Assembly (NCBI RefSeq): GCF_000014865.1
Contig: NC_008576.1
Span: 3,376,001 to 3,440,000 of the forward strand
DNA: 64,000 nucleotides
Reading direction: 5' to 3'
DNA from: Magnetococcus marinus MC-1
Lineage (GTDB): Bacteria; Pseudomonadota; Magnetococcia; Magnetococcales; Magnetococcaceae
The stretch's first letter is position 1; each line of letters opens with the position of its first letter. The notes under the pieces are model-generated. The model was not told where the DNA came from, did no database searches, and saw only the letters and a list, made by a program, of their open reading frames with translations. The position numbers and the translations under genes were made by a program. Shown here piece by piece: positions 1-9,148 of this stretch.

Positions 1-684
1 TTGGTGCTGGTGGCCGCCGGTCGAGGCAGCCGTTTTGGAGATGATTTACCTAAGCAGTATCATCTTATTGATGACCAGCCGGTCATTTTACATACCATGC
101 GTCGCTTCCATCAGCACCGCCTGATTAGCCATATTATCCCGGTTATCGCCAATGGAGATCCCCATTGGCAGGTGTGGTCACACCAGTTTGCCGCACTAGC
201 CAAGCTGCAACCCCCTGTTATCGGTGGTGCAGAACGACAAGATTCGGTGCGCAATGGTCTGTTGGTGGCGCAGCAGTTGGGCGTGCCATGGGTTGCCATT
301 CACGATGCCGCCCGTCCGTTGATAAGCCAAGCTCTCTTAGACAGACTGCTCCAAGCCCGCAGCCGGGCGCAAGGCATTCTAACCGCCCTGCCCGCTCACG
401 ATACGGTCAAGCAGGTGGATGATAAGGGGTTTGTGGTGCGCACCCTGGATCGGCGTACCATCTGGTTGGCGCAGACCCCCCAGATTTTTCCCACCGCCTT
501 AATGTTAGATCTGCACCAACAGGCCAGCGCCGCAGGCTTTACCGCCACGGATGATGCTTCGCTCATGGAGTGGGCCGGTTTACCCGTGCTGCCTATTGAG
601 GGGGACCCACACCTATTAAAAATCACCCGGCCTGAGGATTTAGAAACCGTTCGTGCCCTGATTCAAGGCAAGGAGATCGTATGA
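1..684 (+). CDS. ispD: 2-C-methyl-D-erythritol 4-phosphate cytidylyltransferase, 5' partial
   Basis: IspD transfers CMP from CTP to 2-C-methyl-D-erythritol 4-phosphate in the cytosolic non-mevalonate isoprenoid pathway. The visible protein opens directly in the nucleotide-binding loop (AAGRGSRFG, then PKQY), and carries the DAARPL and TDDASLMEW segments typical of the family. Known IspD proteins have several residues before this loop, so the true start lies upstream of the window; the TTG at position 1 is probably an internal Leu codon. The last bases overlap the ispF start (ATGA-type overlap), indicating translational coupling with the next pathway gene. Confidence 0.95.
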   Translation: MVLVAAGRGSRFGDDLPKQYHLIDDQPVILHTMRRFHQHRLISHIIPVIANGDPHWQVWSHQFAALAKLQPPVIGGAERQDSVRNGLLVAQQLGVPWVAIHDAARPLISQALLDRLLQARSRAQGILTALPAHDTVKQVDDKGFVVRTLDRRTIWLAQTPQIFPTALMLDLHQQASAAGFTATDDASLMEWAGLPVLPIEGDPHLLKITRPEDLETVRALIQGKEIV

Positions 685-1160
685 ACATACGCGTAGGTCA
701 AGGCTTTGATGTACACCGCTGGATTGAGGGCCGCCCACTCATGCTGGGGGGAATAGAGGTACCCCATAATCAAGGTTTGCTGGGCCACTCCGATGCCGAT
801 GTTCTGCTACATGCCATCTGTGATGCCCTGTTGGGGGCCATGGGGCGCGGCGATATTGGCCGCCATTTCCCGGATAATGACCCCCACTATGCGGGCATTG
901 CCAGCATCAAACTGGTGAAGCATGTCTACGGCTATATGCAGGAACAGGGCTGGCAGTTGATCAACCTAGATGCCACGGTCATCTGCCAGCAACCTAAATT
1001 GGCCCCCCATATCCCGCGCATGGAAACGGTGATCGCGGCGGCCCTAGGGTGTGACGTGGAACAGGTTAATGTTAAGGCCACCACAACGGAAAAGCTGGGC
1101 TTTACCGGACGAAATGAGGGGGTTGCGGCGCAGTGCGTGGTATTGTTGCAACGCCCTTGA
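681..1160 (+). CDS. ispF: 2-C-methyl-D-erythritol 2,4-cyclodiphosphate synthase
   Basis: IspF cyclises the CDP-methylerythritol 2-phosphate intermediate, releasing CMP. At 159 residues it has full family length. The N-terminal GQGFDVHRW segment holds the metal-binding Asp and His, followed by GHSDADVLLHAICDALLG, and KATTTEKLGFTGR near the C-terminus, all hallmark IspF motifs. It starts inside the ispD stop codon by a 4-bp overlap, so the two are co-translated. In some proteobacteria IspD and IspF are fused into one IspDF protein; here they are separate adjacent genes. Confidence 0.97.
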   Translation: MNIRVGQGFDVHRWIEGRPLMLGGIEVPHNQGLLGHSDADVLLHAICDALLGAMGRGDIGRHFPDNDPHYAGIASIKLVKHVYGYMQEQGWQLINLDATVICQQPKLAPHIPRMETVIAAALGCDVEQVNVKATTTEKLGFTGRNEGVAAQCVVLLQRP

Positions 1161-1211
1161 GAAAGGCTTGCTCCAGCGGCCTAATAAAGAGTGGGGGTAA
1201 CTGCACAAAGA

Positions 1212-1249
1212 GAAAGAGGCCTTTTCAACATTTTGAGAAAGCCTCTTTC
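1212..1249. terminator. hairpin downstream of ispF
   Basis: GAAAGAGGC is followed about 20 bases later by its perfect complement GCCTCTTTC. It sits between ispF (plus) and a minus-strand gene. There is no long T tract, so it is a terminator candidate only. Confidence 0.45.
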
Positions 1250-1269
1250 AACGACTGAACACAACCTTT

Positions 1270-1291
1270 TGATAAGCCCTCTTGCTTATCA
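1270..1291. terminator. hairpin over the stop codon of the HTH gene
   Basis: A perfect 8-bp inverted repeat, TGATAAGC-6-GCTTATCA, overlaps the stop codon of the minus-strand gene that ends at 1289. It may help terminate both convergent transcripts, but it lacks a clear T run. Confidence 0.4.
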
Positions 1292-1825
1292 GCTCACGTA
1301 CTTCCTTCCCAACTGCTGCAAAGAAAAAAATTGACGCCCCTTGTTGGTCAAAGGAGCCACCCCAATCTCTGCCTCAAACGGATGCATAAATCTTGGGGCC
1401 AAACGCTGGATCGCAGCGATAATGGCTCGTGCGTTGGTGCAACTGGTGCTATGCCTGATGGCTGAATTCCCCCCTACAGGGGTTTCCAGCCGCTTAATCT
1501 CTTTGATCGACACACCAGACACTCTCGCCAACTCCTTTTGCGAGCAGTGGATGCGTTGCCGAACAGTTTCAAGCTGCCGAAAACGGACCGACATAGAGCC
1601 ATATTTGCTTGAACCTACCAGCGTCACACCCAAGTAATCCATCAACAGATCGAGATGCCGGAGCCGTTCACAAACCGAATCCAGACGCAGCACAGGTTGC
1701 GGTGTTGGAGACAAGATAAATGCGACACTACCGACAGGCAAACCAAGATGAGTATCAACTGCTGTAGGCGTAACGCCTTTAGCAACCACAAGCGGATCCA
1801 AACCCGGAAAAGACATTGTACTCAT
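1289..1825 (-). CDS. small protein with an XRE-like helix-turn-helix segment
   Basis: This 178-residue protein is not recognised as a named family. Residues about 90-150 look like a helix-turn-helix: LETVRQRIHCSQKELARVSG, then VSIKEIKRLE, the arrangement seen in XRE/Cro-type DNA-binding domains. The N-terminal half has no motif I can name. An unusually strong ribosome binding site (AGGAGGT about 7 bases before the ATG) supports the chosen start. It lies alone between ispF and an AT-rich intergenic tract, so an autoregulatory DNA-binding role is plausible but not shown. Confidence 0.6.
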   Translation of the reverse strand: MSTMSFPGLDPLVVAKGVTPTAVDTHLGLPVGSVAFILSPTPQPVLRLDSVCERLRHLDLLMDYLGVTLVGSSKYGSMSVRFRQLETVRQRIHCSQKELARVSGVSIKEIKRLETPVGGNSAIRHSTSCTNARAIIAAIQRLAPRFMHPFEAEIGVAPLTNKGRQFFSLQQLGRKYVS

Positions 1826-2071
1826 AACACCACCTCCTGCACGCCTTGCTTATGCCATTTAAGCACCCTCAGCAACACGCATATGACTAGAACGAGGCCT
1901 ACAAACTATCAAACGGCGACGACAGCGTCAATCAACAATGAAATTTATCATGCTGTTTATCTCGTTTTAATTTTATTTATGAGTTTTCCATATTTAATAT
2001 ACCAATTGTATATAATTTTTATTTTTTTTATTTGCAAATTTGCACTTTCCTCCGGGATAGGTCGCGATGGG
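1826..2071. other. AT-rich intergenic tract
   Basis: No gene is supported here. The half nearest holC (about 1935-2045) is strikingly AT-rich compared with its surroundings, with long T and A/T runs. It lies upstream of the minus-strand HTH gene and downstream of holC, so it could hold that gene's promoter. I see no convincing -35/-10 pair. Confidence 0.5.
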
Positions 2072-2545
2072 CTATGATGCCGCCGCGCGTTCCCACTGCC
2101 CTTTTGGGGTTTGAATCCAATACTCCATCTGGCACTGGGCATCTTTATAGTGTTTGTAGCGTAGGCGGCTGGCCCGTTTGGCTTGTGGATCGTCTGGCAC
2201 AAAATCCACAACGGTGTCAAATTGATCCAAATTCTCCAACGGAACGGGGGTCAGCATAACCACGACGGTGGCACCATTGGGATCGACTGGCTGCTCGCTA
2301 ATCAGGATAGGCTGCGCTTCGGGAAAGGGATCTACGCTGGTTGCATGGGGTAAAAAGCTATCTGGAGGATGGCGCCATAAGTGTTCGTCCAACCCTTGAG
2401 CCTGCTGGCGATCCTCCACCACAATACAGACCCGCAGGCCCATACCGTAAACCTTATTTAAAATTTTCAGCAAAGCCCGCTCGCGGCTATCCGTGGCAAG
2501 TTGATAAAAGCGCACGCGAAGCGGGTCTTGCTGAGTTTTAGCCAT
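2072..2545 (-). CDS. holC: DNA polymerase III subunit chi
   Basis: HolC is the clamp-loader accessory subunit that links the replicase to single-stranded-DNA-binding protein. The 157-residue length and the order of segments fit the family: an N-terminal RVRFYQLA strand, the KILNKVYGMGLRVCIVVED helix-strand, the LDEHLWRHPPDSFLPHA motif, and VDFVPDDP near the C-terminus. It lies 7 bp downstream of pepA on the same strand, the common pepA-holC order in proteobacteria, so the two are very likely co-transcribed. Confidence 0.9.
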   Translation of the reverse strand: MAKTQQDPLRVRFYQLATDSRERALLKILNKVYGMGLRVCIVVEDRQQAQGLDEHLWRHPPDSFLPHATSVDPFPEAQPILISEQPVDPNGATVVVMLTPVPLENLDQFDTVVDFVPDDPQAKRASRLRYKHYKDAQCQMEYWIQTPKGQWERAAAS

Positions 2546-2552
2546 GCGTCGC

Positions 2553-4088
2553 TCAGGCCTCGCTGGCCGCCATGCGGCGCTCTACCCACTGAAGCAACAG
2601 GCGTACACTGCTACCCGTGGAACCCTCACCAATGTAGCTTTTGCCCGGCACGCCCCATGCGGTACCCGCAATATCCAAGTGGGCCCAAGGGATACCCTCC
2701 TCCACAAAACGGGAGAGGAAACAGGCCGCCGTAATGGTGCCCGCCCCTTTTTCGCCAATATTTTGGATGTCAGCCACCTTGGATTTAATCTGCTCCTGAT
2801 ACTCTTTAAACAGCGGCAGACGCCAGACGCGCTCACCACTGCTTATGCCCGCAGCCTCCAATTCGGTTTGCAGGGCGTCATCATTACCCAGTAGCCCGCT
2901 GGCATGATGCCCCAGCGCCACCACACAGGCCCCGGTCAGGGTTGCCAAATCCACCACTGCCGCAGGCTTTAAGCCACAGGCATAGTGTAGCGCATCGGCC
3001 AAAATTAAACGTCCCTCCGCATCGGTATTAAGCACCTCCACCGTTTTGCCGTTGGACATGGTAATCACATCCCCTGGGCGCTGCGCCTTGCCATCGGGCA
3101 TGTTTTCCGCCGTGGGCACAACACCCACCACATTGACCGGCCAATTGAGTTGCGCCAAGGCCTTCATCAAACCAAACACCGCACCGCCACCGCTCATATC
3201 GTATTTCATATGATCCATGTTGGCACCGGGCTTGAGGGAGATACCACCCGAATCAAAGGTGATCGCTTTACCCACCACCGCCAGCAGCGGTTTGTCCCCC
3301 CCCTTACGGTACTCCATAACAATCATACGGGGTGGTGTGTCACTGCCCTGCCCCACCGCCAAAATTCCGTTCATGCCCTTGCGGCGCAGTCGGGTGACAT
3401 CCATCACCGTGGTCTTGATGGCATCGCCCTCACCCAATTTAACCGCCTCATCGGCGAGGGTCTTGGGGGTAAGCACGTTGCCGGGTTGGTTACACAGATC
3501 CCGACAAAACCACACCCCGGCGGCGGCGGCGGCAACCTTATCCAGCACCGTTTGGGTTTCATCCGCCATTTTTTTGCTGGTCGCACAGCAAAGTTTCTGA
3601 AGACGGGTTACAGGTTCATCATCAGCCGAACGGTACTGCTCAAACCGATACCGCCCCAGCCACACCCCTTCTAAAAGGGTGTAAAGTGCGCGAGCCGACT
3701 CGACTTGCGCCATTGCCAGATCGCTCATCAGCGTGATGGCACTCTCTATACTATGGCTATCACAAGCCTTAACCAAATGGCCCCCAGCTTGACGTAATGT
3801 CTCGGCATCCAACTCTTCTGGCTTACCCAACCCCAGTAACAACAGCCGTGCCACCGACAATCCGCTGCCATCCGGCATGGGCAGGGGCAATGTTTCACCC
3901 AACTTTCCTTTACACCATCCAGCCTTGATGGCCTGTTTGATGACCTTTACCACTTTTTTATCCAAATCCGTCAAACCCTCCTGCATTTTGGGCTTGTCAC
4001 CCCCGAAAACCCCGATAATTAGGGCATCGGCCTGCCATGAATCTGGGGTGGATGTCTCACTAACGACCTGGAAAGCGTGCTCAGTCAT
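2553..4088 (-). CDS. pepA: cytosol (leucyl) aminopeptidase, peptidase family M17
   Basis: PepA is a two-metal hexameric aminopeptidase that removes N-terminal residues and recycles peptides in the cytosol. In some bacteria it also binds DNA. The 511 residues contain the M17 signature NTDAEGRL and the metal-ligand segment VGKAITFDSGGISLKPG followed by MKYDMSGGGAV. Full length, intact. It heads a minus-strand pepA-holC unit and is divergent from lptF, with a 196-bp shared upstream region. The same divergent pepA/lptF arrangement is common in proteobacteria. Confidence 0.95.
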   Translation of the reverse strand: MTEHAFQVVSETSTPDSWQADALIIGVFGGDKPKMQEGLTDLDKKVVKVIKQAIKAGWCKGKLGETLPLPMPDGSGLSVARLLLLGLGKPEELDAETLRQAGGHLVKACDSHSIESAITLMSDLAMAQVESARALYTLLEGVWLGRYRFEQYRSADDEPVTRLQKLCCATSKKMADETQTVLDKVAAAAAGVWFCRDLCNQPGNVLTPKTLADEAVKLGEGDAIKTTVMDVTRLRRKGMNGILAVGQGSDTPPRMIVMEYRKGGDKPLLAVVGKAITFDSGGISLKPGANMDHMKYDMSGGGAVFGLMKALAQLNWPVNVVGVVPTAENMPDGKAQRPGDVITMSNGKTVEVLNTDAEGRLILADALHYACGLKPAAVVDLATLTGACVVALGHHASGLLGNDDALQTELEAAGISSGERVWRLPLFKEYQEQIKSKVADIQNIGEKGAGTITAACFLSRFVEEGIPWAHLDIAGTAWGVPGKSYIGEGSTGSSVRLLLQWVERRMAASEA

Positions 4089-4284
4089 ATTGCCTCTGTG
4101 GTAAAGCTCGTCATGGAATGGTACAAAGAGTGCGTACGTGGGTGTATCGTCAACCTAAACCGGAGTCCCGGCCCCAAATCTGCACCGCCCGACTTACAAC
4201 ATTACGCGCACTTTGTGTTACGCGTATAGGTACGAAAGGGTAGCGCAGTGCGCCACCGACTCTGGTCATCTACCATAACTGATA

Positions 4285-5463
4285 ATGAAGCGTCTGTCCC
4301 GATATCTTCTCACTGAATGTGCCCTAACCAGCTTTACCGCGCTGGTGGTCTTGACCACCCTGGTACTGCTGCCGCAGATCCTAATGCTGGTGGATCTTTG
4401 GGTCAATAAAAGCGTCTCCGTCTCCGTCTTGGGGAAAATGGTGCTCCTTATTATGCCCAAATTTCTGGTCGCCAGCCTACCCATGGCGCTGCTGGTGGGG
4501 ATTTTGATCGGACTAGGGCGACTGGCTCAAGATAGCGAACTGATCGTCATCAAAGCCAGCGGCATCAGCTTATTGCGCATTTTTTACCCCCTCTCGGTAC
4601 CCATCGTGGTCGTGACTGCCTGCTCACTTTATCTCAACTGGTTTTTAGTGCCCGATTCGCACACCCTCTTTCAAAATATTCGGGTCGCCCTACTGAGTCA
4701 AAATACCTTCAGCATCAAAACCCAAACCTTTAATAACACCATTCCCGGTTTGACCATCTACGTCAACCGCCAAAGCCATGGGGGTAAACTGCTGGAAGGA
4801 CTGCTCATTCATGATGAACGGGACCCCGACATGCCCGTGACCGTCATTGCTAAATCGGGCATGCTGCACCGGGGTAGCACCGGTGAAACCGCGCTGCTGC
4901 TCAAAGAGGGCAGCCGCCACCAAATGGCCCCCGGCAACGCCTACCGGCGGCTTAATTTTTCTACCTATGATCTGGAGTTGGGCATCGCGTTTGAGACAGA
5001 AAGCAGCTCTGGCGACCGTGCCATCCGCTCTTACAGCATCGCCGATCTGGAACAGGCCCGCATCGCCCAAGACCCGCTTTTGGCCAGCGAAGCCGAACGG
5101 GAGTGGCACCGCCGTTTTGCCATACCTTTAGCCACCCTACTGCTGGGTTTTCTGGCCATTCCACTGGCGATGCAACAAAACCAGCGCTCGGGCCGAGGAT
5201 TTGGCTTTATTGTCGCCATTTCGGTACTCATTCTACAATTTATTCTGCTTACCTTGGGCGAAGCCATGGCGAAGCGCGGCCTAATCAGCCCCGCTATGGG
5301 TGCATGGTCCCCCAATTTGGCACTGCTGCTGTTTACCAGTTACGTCACCTACATGGCCTACCATGATCGACCCATCCGGCTGTTTCAATGGTTGGGCGCG
5401 GTGCTGGCCATGCTGCCCCAGCGCATGCTGCAAACGACCAACCCGAGCGGAAAGGCGCGCTGA
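4285..5463 (+). CDS. lptF: LPS export ABC transporter permease LptF
   Basis: LptF is one of two inner-membrane permeases that, with the LptB ATPase, extract lipopolysaccharide and push it across the LptC-A-D bridge. The 392 residues have the YjgP/YjgQ layout: a first pair of membrane helices at the N-terminus, a third and fourth before the periplasmic beta-jellyroll (about residues 130-265), then further helices to the C-terminus. The next gene starts 2 bp after the stop, and is its partner LptG. Confidence 0.95.
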   Translation: MKRLSRYLLTECALTSFTALVVLTTLVLLPQILMLVDLWVNKSVSVSVLGKMVLLIMPKFLVASLPMALLVGILIGLGRLAQDSELIVIKASGISLLRIFYPLSVPIVVVTACSLYLNWFLVPDSHTLFQNIRVALLSQNTFSIKTQTFNNTIPGLTIYVNRQSHGGKLLEGLLIHDERDPDMPVTVIAKSGMLHRGSTGETALLLKEGSRHQMAPGNAYRRLNFSTYDLELGIAFETESSSGDRAIRSYSIADLEQARIAQDPLLASEAEREWHRRFAIPLATLLLGFLAIPLAMQQNQRSGRGFGFIVAISVLILQFILLTLGEAMAKRGLISPAMGAWSPNLALLLFTSYVTYMAYHDRPIRLFQWLGAVLAMLPQRMLQTTNPSGKAR

Positions 5464-5465
5464 CC

Positions 5466-6581
5466 ATGCCAATCCTGTTCCGTTATCTACTGCAACTGTT
5501 TTTGCAGGGGTTTGTCAAAGTTTTCAGCATTTTTATCGCGCTTTTTTTCCTTATGGATGGCGCGGAGCAAATTCGCCGCTTTGGAGGGCGCGATCATGTC
5601 ATTTGGCAGGATATGGTCGAGCTTATTTTCCTGCGCATGCCCCATTTTTTCACCCAATTTCTACCCCCCATTGCCCTACTTACCACCCTGTTTGTGGTTA
5701 CCCGATTAACCCGTTTAAATGAGCTGACGGTTATCCGCTCTGGCGGGGTCTCTTTGGTGCGTATTTTAATCCCCTTTTTATTGGGGGGGGTCATGGTCGC
5801 TGGGGTGCAAATGCTGTTGCTGGATCAAATTGTACCCCGCACCAATGCCGCCGCTGAACGCTCCATCTTTCGCATGAACCTACCCGAGCAGGCGGCTCTT
5901 TATGAATCCATGGTCAGTTTAGAAGGGGTGCGTAAGGATAATTTGTGGATCCGTGATGGTGGCCAAATTTTGCACGCCAAACGGGCTTATGGCGATAAAC
6001 GCTTGCTGCTAGAAGTCACCATTTTCCGCTTTACCCCAGAACATGACCTGCTCATGCGCGCCGATGCCCACAAAGCAACCTGGGAAAATGAGGGCTGGGT
6101 GCTGCACAATGGTCAGATCTATCGTTTTAATGGCCACACCACCCAGAGCGAGCCCTTTACACGCATGCCTTGGGCGATCAATCTAGAAAAAGAGCAGATT
6201 AAACGCGCGACACCGCAGCCAGAAGAGCTCTCTTTACAAGCGCTCTGGAAACATGCCGACCGATTGGCTAGAGAGGGGTATGACGCCACCCCCTACTGGG
6301 TAACCCTCTACCGTAAACTGGCAGACCCCCTCACCACCCTAGCGGCCATCTTGCTGGCGTTCCCCTTTGCCCTGCGGCTGCACCGCATGGGGGGGACCTT
6401 TCGCTCCATGTTGATGGGATTTATCACCGGCTTTTTTATGTTTGTGGTGGTGGATCTGTTTACCGCCTTGGGTTTTGGTGAAAGGCTGCCCCCCTTCTTA
6501 GCAGCCTTTGCCCCGGTGATGTTTTTTATCTGTATCGGTGGTTTTTTGCTGCTGCATCTGGAAGAGGATGTGCCCATCTAA
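5466..6581 (+). CDS. lptG: LPS export ABC transporter permease LptG
   Basis: This is the second permease of the LPS exporter, with the same architecture as LptF: N-terminal helices, a central periplasmic domain, C-terminal helices. I chose the ATG at 5466 (MPILFRYLLQLFLQG), giving 371 residues, the usual family size. A longer frame begins at 5388, but its extra residues overlap lptF out of frame and look random. Co-transcribed with lptF. Confidence 0.93.
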   Translation: MPILFRYLLQLFLQGFVKVFSIFIALFFLMDGAEQIRRFGGRDHVIWQDMVELIFLRMPHFFTQFLPPIALLTTLFVVTRLTRLNELTVIRSGGVSLVRILIPFLLGGVMVAGVQMLLLDQIVPRTNAAAERSIFRMNLPEQAALYESMVSLEGVRKDNLWIRDGGQILHAKRAYGDKRLLLEVTIFRFTPEHDLLMRADAHKATWENEGWVLHNGQIYRFNGHTTQSEPFTRMPWAINLEKEQIKRATPQPEELSLQALWKHADRLAREGYDATPYWVTLYRKLADPLTTLAAILLAFPFALRLHRMGGTFRSMLMGFITGFFMFVVVDLFTALGFGERLPPFLAAFAPVMFFICIGGFLLLHLEEDVPI

Positions 6582-6600
6582 CCCCATGCCAAAGCTGGGC

Positions 6601-6640
6601 ACAGCAACGGGCTATGGAAAACGCCATAGCCCGTTGCTGT
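6601..6640. terminator. strong hairpin between convergent genes
   Basis: A perfect 17-bp stem (ACAGCAACGGGCTATGG and its complement) closes a 6-base loop, starting 20 bp after the lptG stop. The minus-strand membrane gene ends at 6723 facing it. Only two T residues follow, so it may work as a transcript-end stabiliser as well as a terminator. Confidence 0.75.
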
Positions 6641-6722
6641 TTGTCATACCCCCCACCGGTGAGGCGCTCAACACGCCGCCCGGGTTTTACCACGCACACC
6701 TATACCGCTCCTGCCAAGCGCA

Positions 6723-7073
6723 TTAGCTCATGGAGTCCTTTTGCAACTGTTCCAACACCGCTTCCACCACCAACAGGGCCACAGAGATGGTATTGGCCAC
6801 CAGCGCACCCACCACCAAGGCGTGGGCTAAGGTGGGATTGTGCAAAATATAGAAGGCCCCAAGGGCGGGAATAAGATGAAAATCCGCAACCAGCGAAGCC
6901 GACATCATCATAGAACCAATGGAGTGCCGCGTACCCAGCTTAAGGGTGGTCGCCACCAAGTTCATAGAGACCGCCAAAATGAGCTCATAACCACTACCAT
7001 AGTAGATAAAGCTGATGGTGGTGGTTAACGCCATCATCAGAAAAAAAGTGGTCCAAATAAGACGCCAATCCAT
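6723..7073 (-). CDS. small integral membrane protein
   Basis: This 116-residue protein is mostly hydrophobic. I can see three to four membrane segments (about residues 8-28, 30-48, 58-78 and 84-108) and a short charged tail. No family is recognised. It starts 3 bp after the stop of the potassium-channel-like gene and is the last gene of a three-gene minus-strand unit, so it may be a partner of the channel; that is inference from position only. Confidence 0.7.
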   Translation of the reverse strand: MDWRLIWTTFFLMMALTTTISFIYYGSGYELILAVSMNLVATTLKLGTRHSIGSMMMSASLVADFHLIPALGAFYILHNPTLAHALVVGALVANTISVALLVVEAVLEQLQKDSMS

Positions 7074-7076
7074 ACT

Positions 7077-8276
7077 CTACTCCTGAGTCAATGCCGCGTT
7101 TGAGCGGGTCGTAACCGGTTCGGTGGGTTCGTCCATATCATCCAGCTGTTCAGAATCTGCGTCCCAATTGGTTGGGTCGTGGTGAATGGCTTCCCGCTCG
7201 GGGTGCAAAAACTCAGGCAACCCCTCAAGCTGAGACAAGGTCCCCATAATAAGCACCTGATCACCAAAGTGGATGGTGATATCAGGGTTAGGCATAAGCA
7301 ATAGCTTGCGCTTACCCCGCTTGCGGATGCCCATAATGTTGGCCCCCAGCGCGTTCCGGATGCCACTATCTCGAATGGCCACCCCGTCCAGCACCGAACC
7401 CTTGTTGATGCGCACCTCACGGATATCCAGATTAAGAAACTCACCAAAGGCAACCCGATCCAAAAAGCTAGAGTGTTCAGGATCGGGCGGATGCAGTGCC
7501 AACGCTGAGATACGTTGACCAATGAGTTCGTGGGGCAAAATCACCACATCGGCCCCCACTTTTTCCAGCTTGGCGCGGGATTCATGATGCTCAGCCACGG
7601 TGATAATGAGCAGCTTGTGGCCGCTCTCATCCTCCATAATTTTACCCGTGACCACTGCTGTAATATTATCCGCATCGTCCCCAAAGGCGGTAATCATACC
7701 CCTGGCTTGACCAATATTGGCTTTGCGGTAGCTCTCATTATGAAAAGGATTGAGGGGCAGCAGTTCATGGAGCATATCCTCTTCGGCTCTGGCGATGCGT
7801 TCTGGGTCATCATCCAACACCACGTAGGGGATGCGTTGGCGTTGCAACATGCGGATGGTTTCTCGACCAATATCGGTATATCCGGCCACAATAAAGTGGT
7901 CTTGATACTCCCGCACCTGTTGAACCATGATGGCCTCCCGAAACTTACCAATGACATTTTCATTCACCATCACACTGATGGCGGTACCCAGGGCATAGGT
8001 CCAGGTCATCACCCCCACTAAGATGAGCACCACCACAAATACTTTACCTAAATCGGAGATGGGGTGGGTCTCTTGATAACCAACCGTGGTGAGGGTAAAG
8101 ACGGTTTGGTAAACGGCATCGATGAAAGGGTAGTCGTCGATCATCATAAAACCGAGGATACCAAAGGTATTGACCATGACCAACGCCACCAGAGGGGGGC
8201 GAAAGCGGCCCAATACATCGGTTAAATCGCGCTGCCGTTTGGCAAAGCGGTTGATATTGGAACGTCCCATCAACAT
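7077..8276 (-). CDS. potassium channel-like protein with RCK (TrkA-N/TrkA-C) domains, atypical filter
   Basis: The 399-residue protein has two membrane helices around a pore loop (about residues 30-95), a Rossmann-like TrkA-N domain (about 125-245) and a TrkA-C domain (about 265-350), the plan of Kch/MthK-type K+ channels gated by cytosolic ligands. The pore loop reads TLTTVGYQE, where K+-selective channels normally have TVGYGD. The nucleotide-binding loop reads AGYTDIG, where GxGxxG is usual. Both departures suggest altered selectivity or gating. It overlaps the upstream DUF502 gene by 7 bp, so they are co-translated. Confidence 0.85.
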   Translation of the reverse strand: MLMGRSNINRFAKRQRDLTDVLGRFRPPLVALVMVNTFGILGFMMIDDYPFIDAVYQTVFTLTTVGYQETHPISDLGKVFVVVLILVGVMTWTYALGTAISVMVNENVIGKFREAIMVQQVREYQDHFIVAGYTDIGRETIRMLQRQRIPYVVLDDDPERIARAEEDMLHELLPLNPFHNESYRKANIGQARGMITAFGDDADNITAVVTGKIMEDESGHKLLIITVAEHHESRAKLEKVGADVVILPHELIGQRISALALHPPDPEHSSFLDRVAFGEFLNLDIREVRINKGSVLDGVAIRDSGIRNALGANIMGIRKRGKRKLLLMPNPDITIHFGDQVLIMGTLSQLEGLPEFLHPEREAIHHDPTNWDADSEQLDDMDEPTEPVTTRSNAALTQE

Positions 8277-8929
8277 GAGCGGTCGCCCTGACGGGTGGGA
8301 ACGGTACTGGCCGCATTTCTGCTCGGGATAACCAGACCACCGGAAATAACCAATTTAAGCCCTTCCTCCACACTCATATTCAGCTCAATTACCTCTTTTT
8401 TTGGCACAAACAGGAGCATGCCGCTGGTCGGGTTGGGCGTGGTTGGCACAAACACGTGGTAGAGCGGCTCCCCCATCACTTCAAGAATCTCCTCCCGTCC
8501 CTGGGCCGTGACCAAGCCAATGGCAAACAGCCCTGGGCGAGGGTACTCCAACAATACCACCTGTTTAAAGCTTTTGGCGCGGCGTCCCAATAGCGTACCC
8601 ACAAACTGTTTGACGGCGTGGTGCAGATTGCGCACCAAGGGGATAGCCCCGAATAAGCGCTCACTCCACTGCACCAACCAGCGTCCCACCCAGTGACGCG
8701 CTGCGCTCCCCACCAGTAAAATCATGAGCAGCGTGAGCAACAGATCCAGCCCAGGCAGGTGAAAGCCCAGCAGTTGATCGGGTTGCAACCGTTCCGGCAA
8801 CCAACTGAGCAGCAGATCGCTACTGGCAACCATGAGATGTAGAATAAACAGCGTCACCCCAACGGGCAGAACCAGCAGCAGACCCGCAAGAAAATTTTGT
8901 CTTAGTCGAACTCGAAATCGCTTCAACAC
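8270..8929 (-). CDS. DUF502 family membrane protein
   Basis: The 219 residues begin with a basic stretch and LPVGVTLFILHLMVA, then a second hydrophobic segment around residues 50-75, followed by a soluble region with PLVRNLHHAVKQ, VVLLEYPRPGLFAIGLVT and VPTTPNPTSGMLLFVPKKEV. These are the conserved features of DUF502, a family of inner-membrane proteins without an agreed function. It is the first gene of a unit with the channel-like protein and the small membrane protein. Confidence 0.88.
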   Translation of the reverse strand: MLKRFRVRLRQNFLAGLLLVLPVGVTLFILHLMVASSDLLLSWLPERLQPDQLLGFHLPGLDLLLTLLMILLVGSAARHWVGRWLVQWSERLFGAIPLVRNLHHAVKQFVGTLLGRRAKSFKQVVLLEYPRPGLFAIGLVTAQGREEILEVMGEPLYHVFVPTTPNPTSGMLLFVPKKEVIELNMSVEEGLKLVISGGLVIPSRNAASTVPTRQGDRSC

Positions 8930-9148
8930 CCTATGCTGCTCCGAAACCTATTCCGGTTTATGGCGGGGGGAGATCCCCTGCAAAGCCGATGCGCCGACCG
9001 ACCTGCAACACCGCCAAGCCAAAGGGATTATACGGCACTTACCCTAAGATGCCTATAGCCCATTCCACAATCCACCCAGAGCGGCCAATTCCACACCCTG
9101 GGTTGATACAAAGGCTCGCCCCCTTGCCCTTAGCGCACACATCCGATT

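Noticed and set aside
4690-5109. Minus-strand frame inside lptF
   Set aside because: It is antisense to a well-conserved permease gene, with no motif or ribosome binding site.
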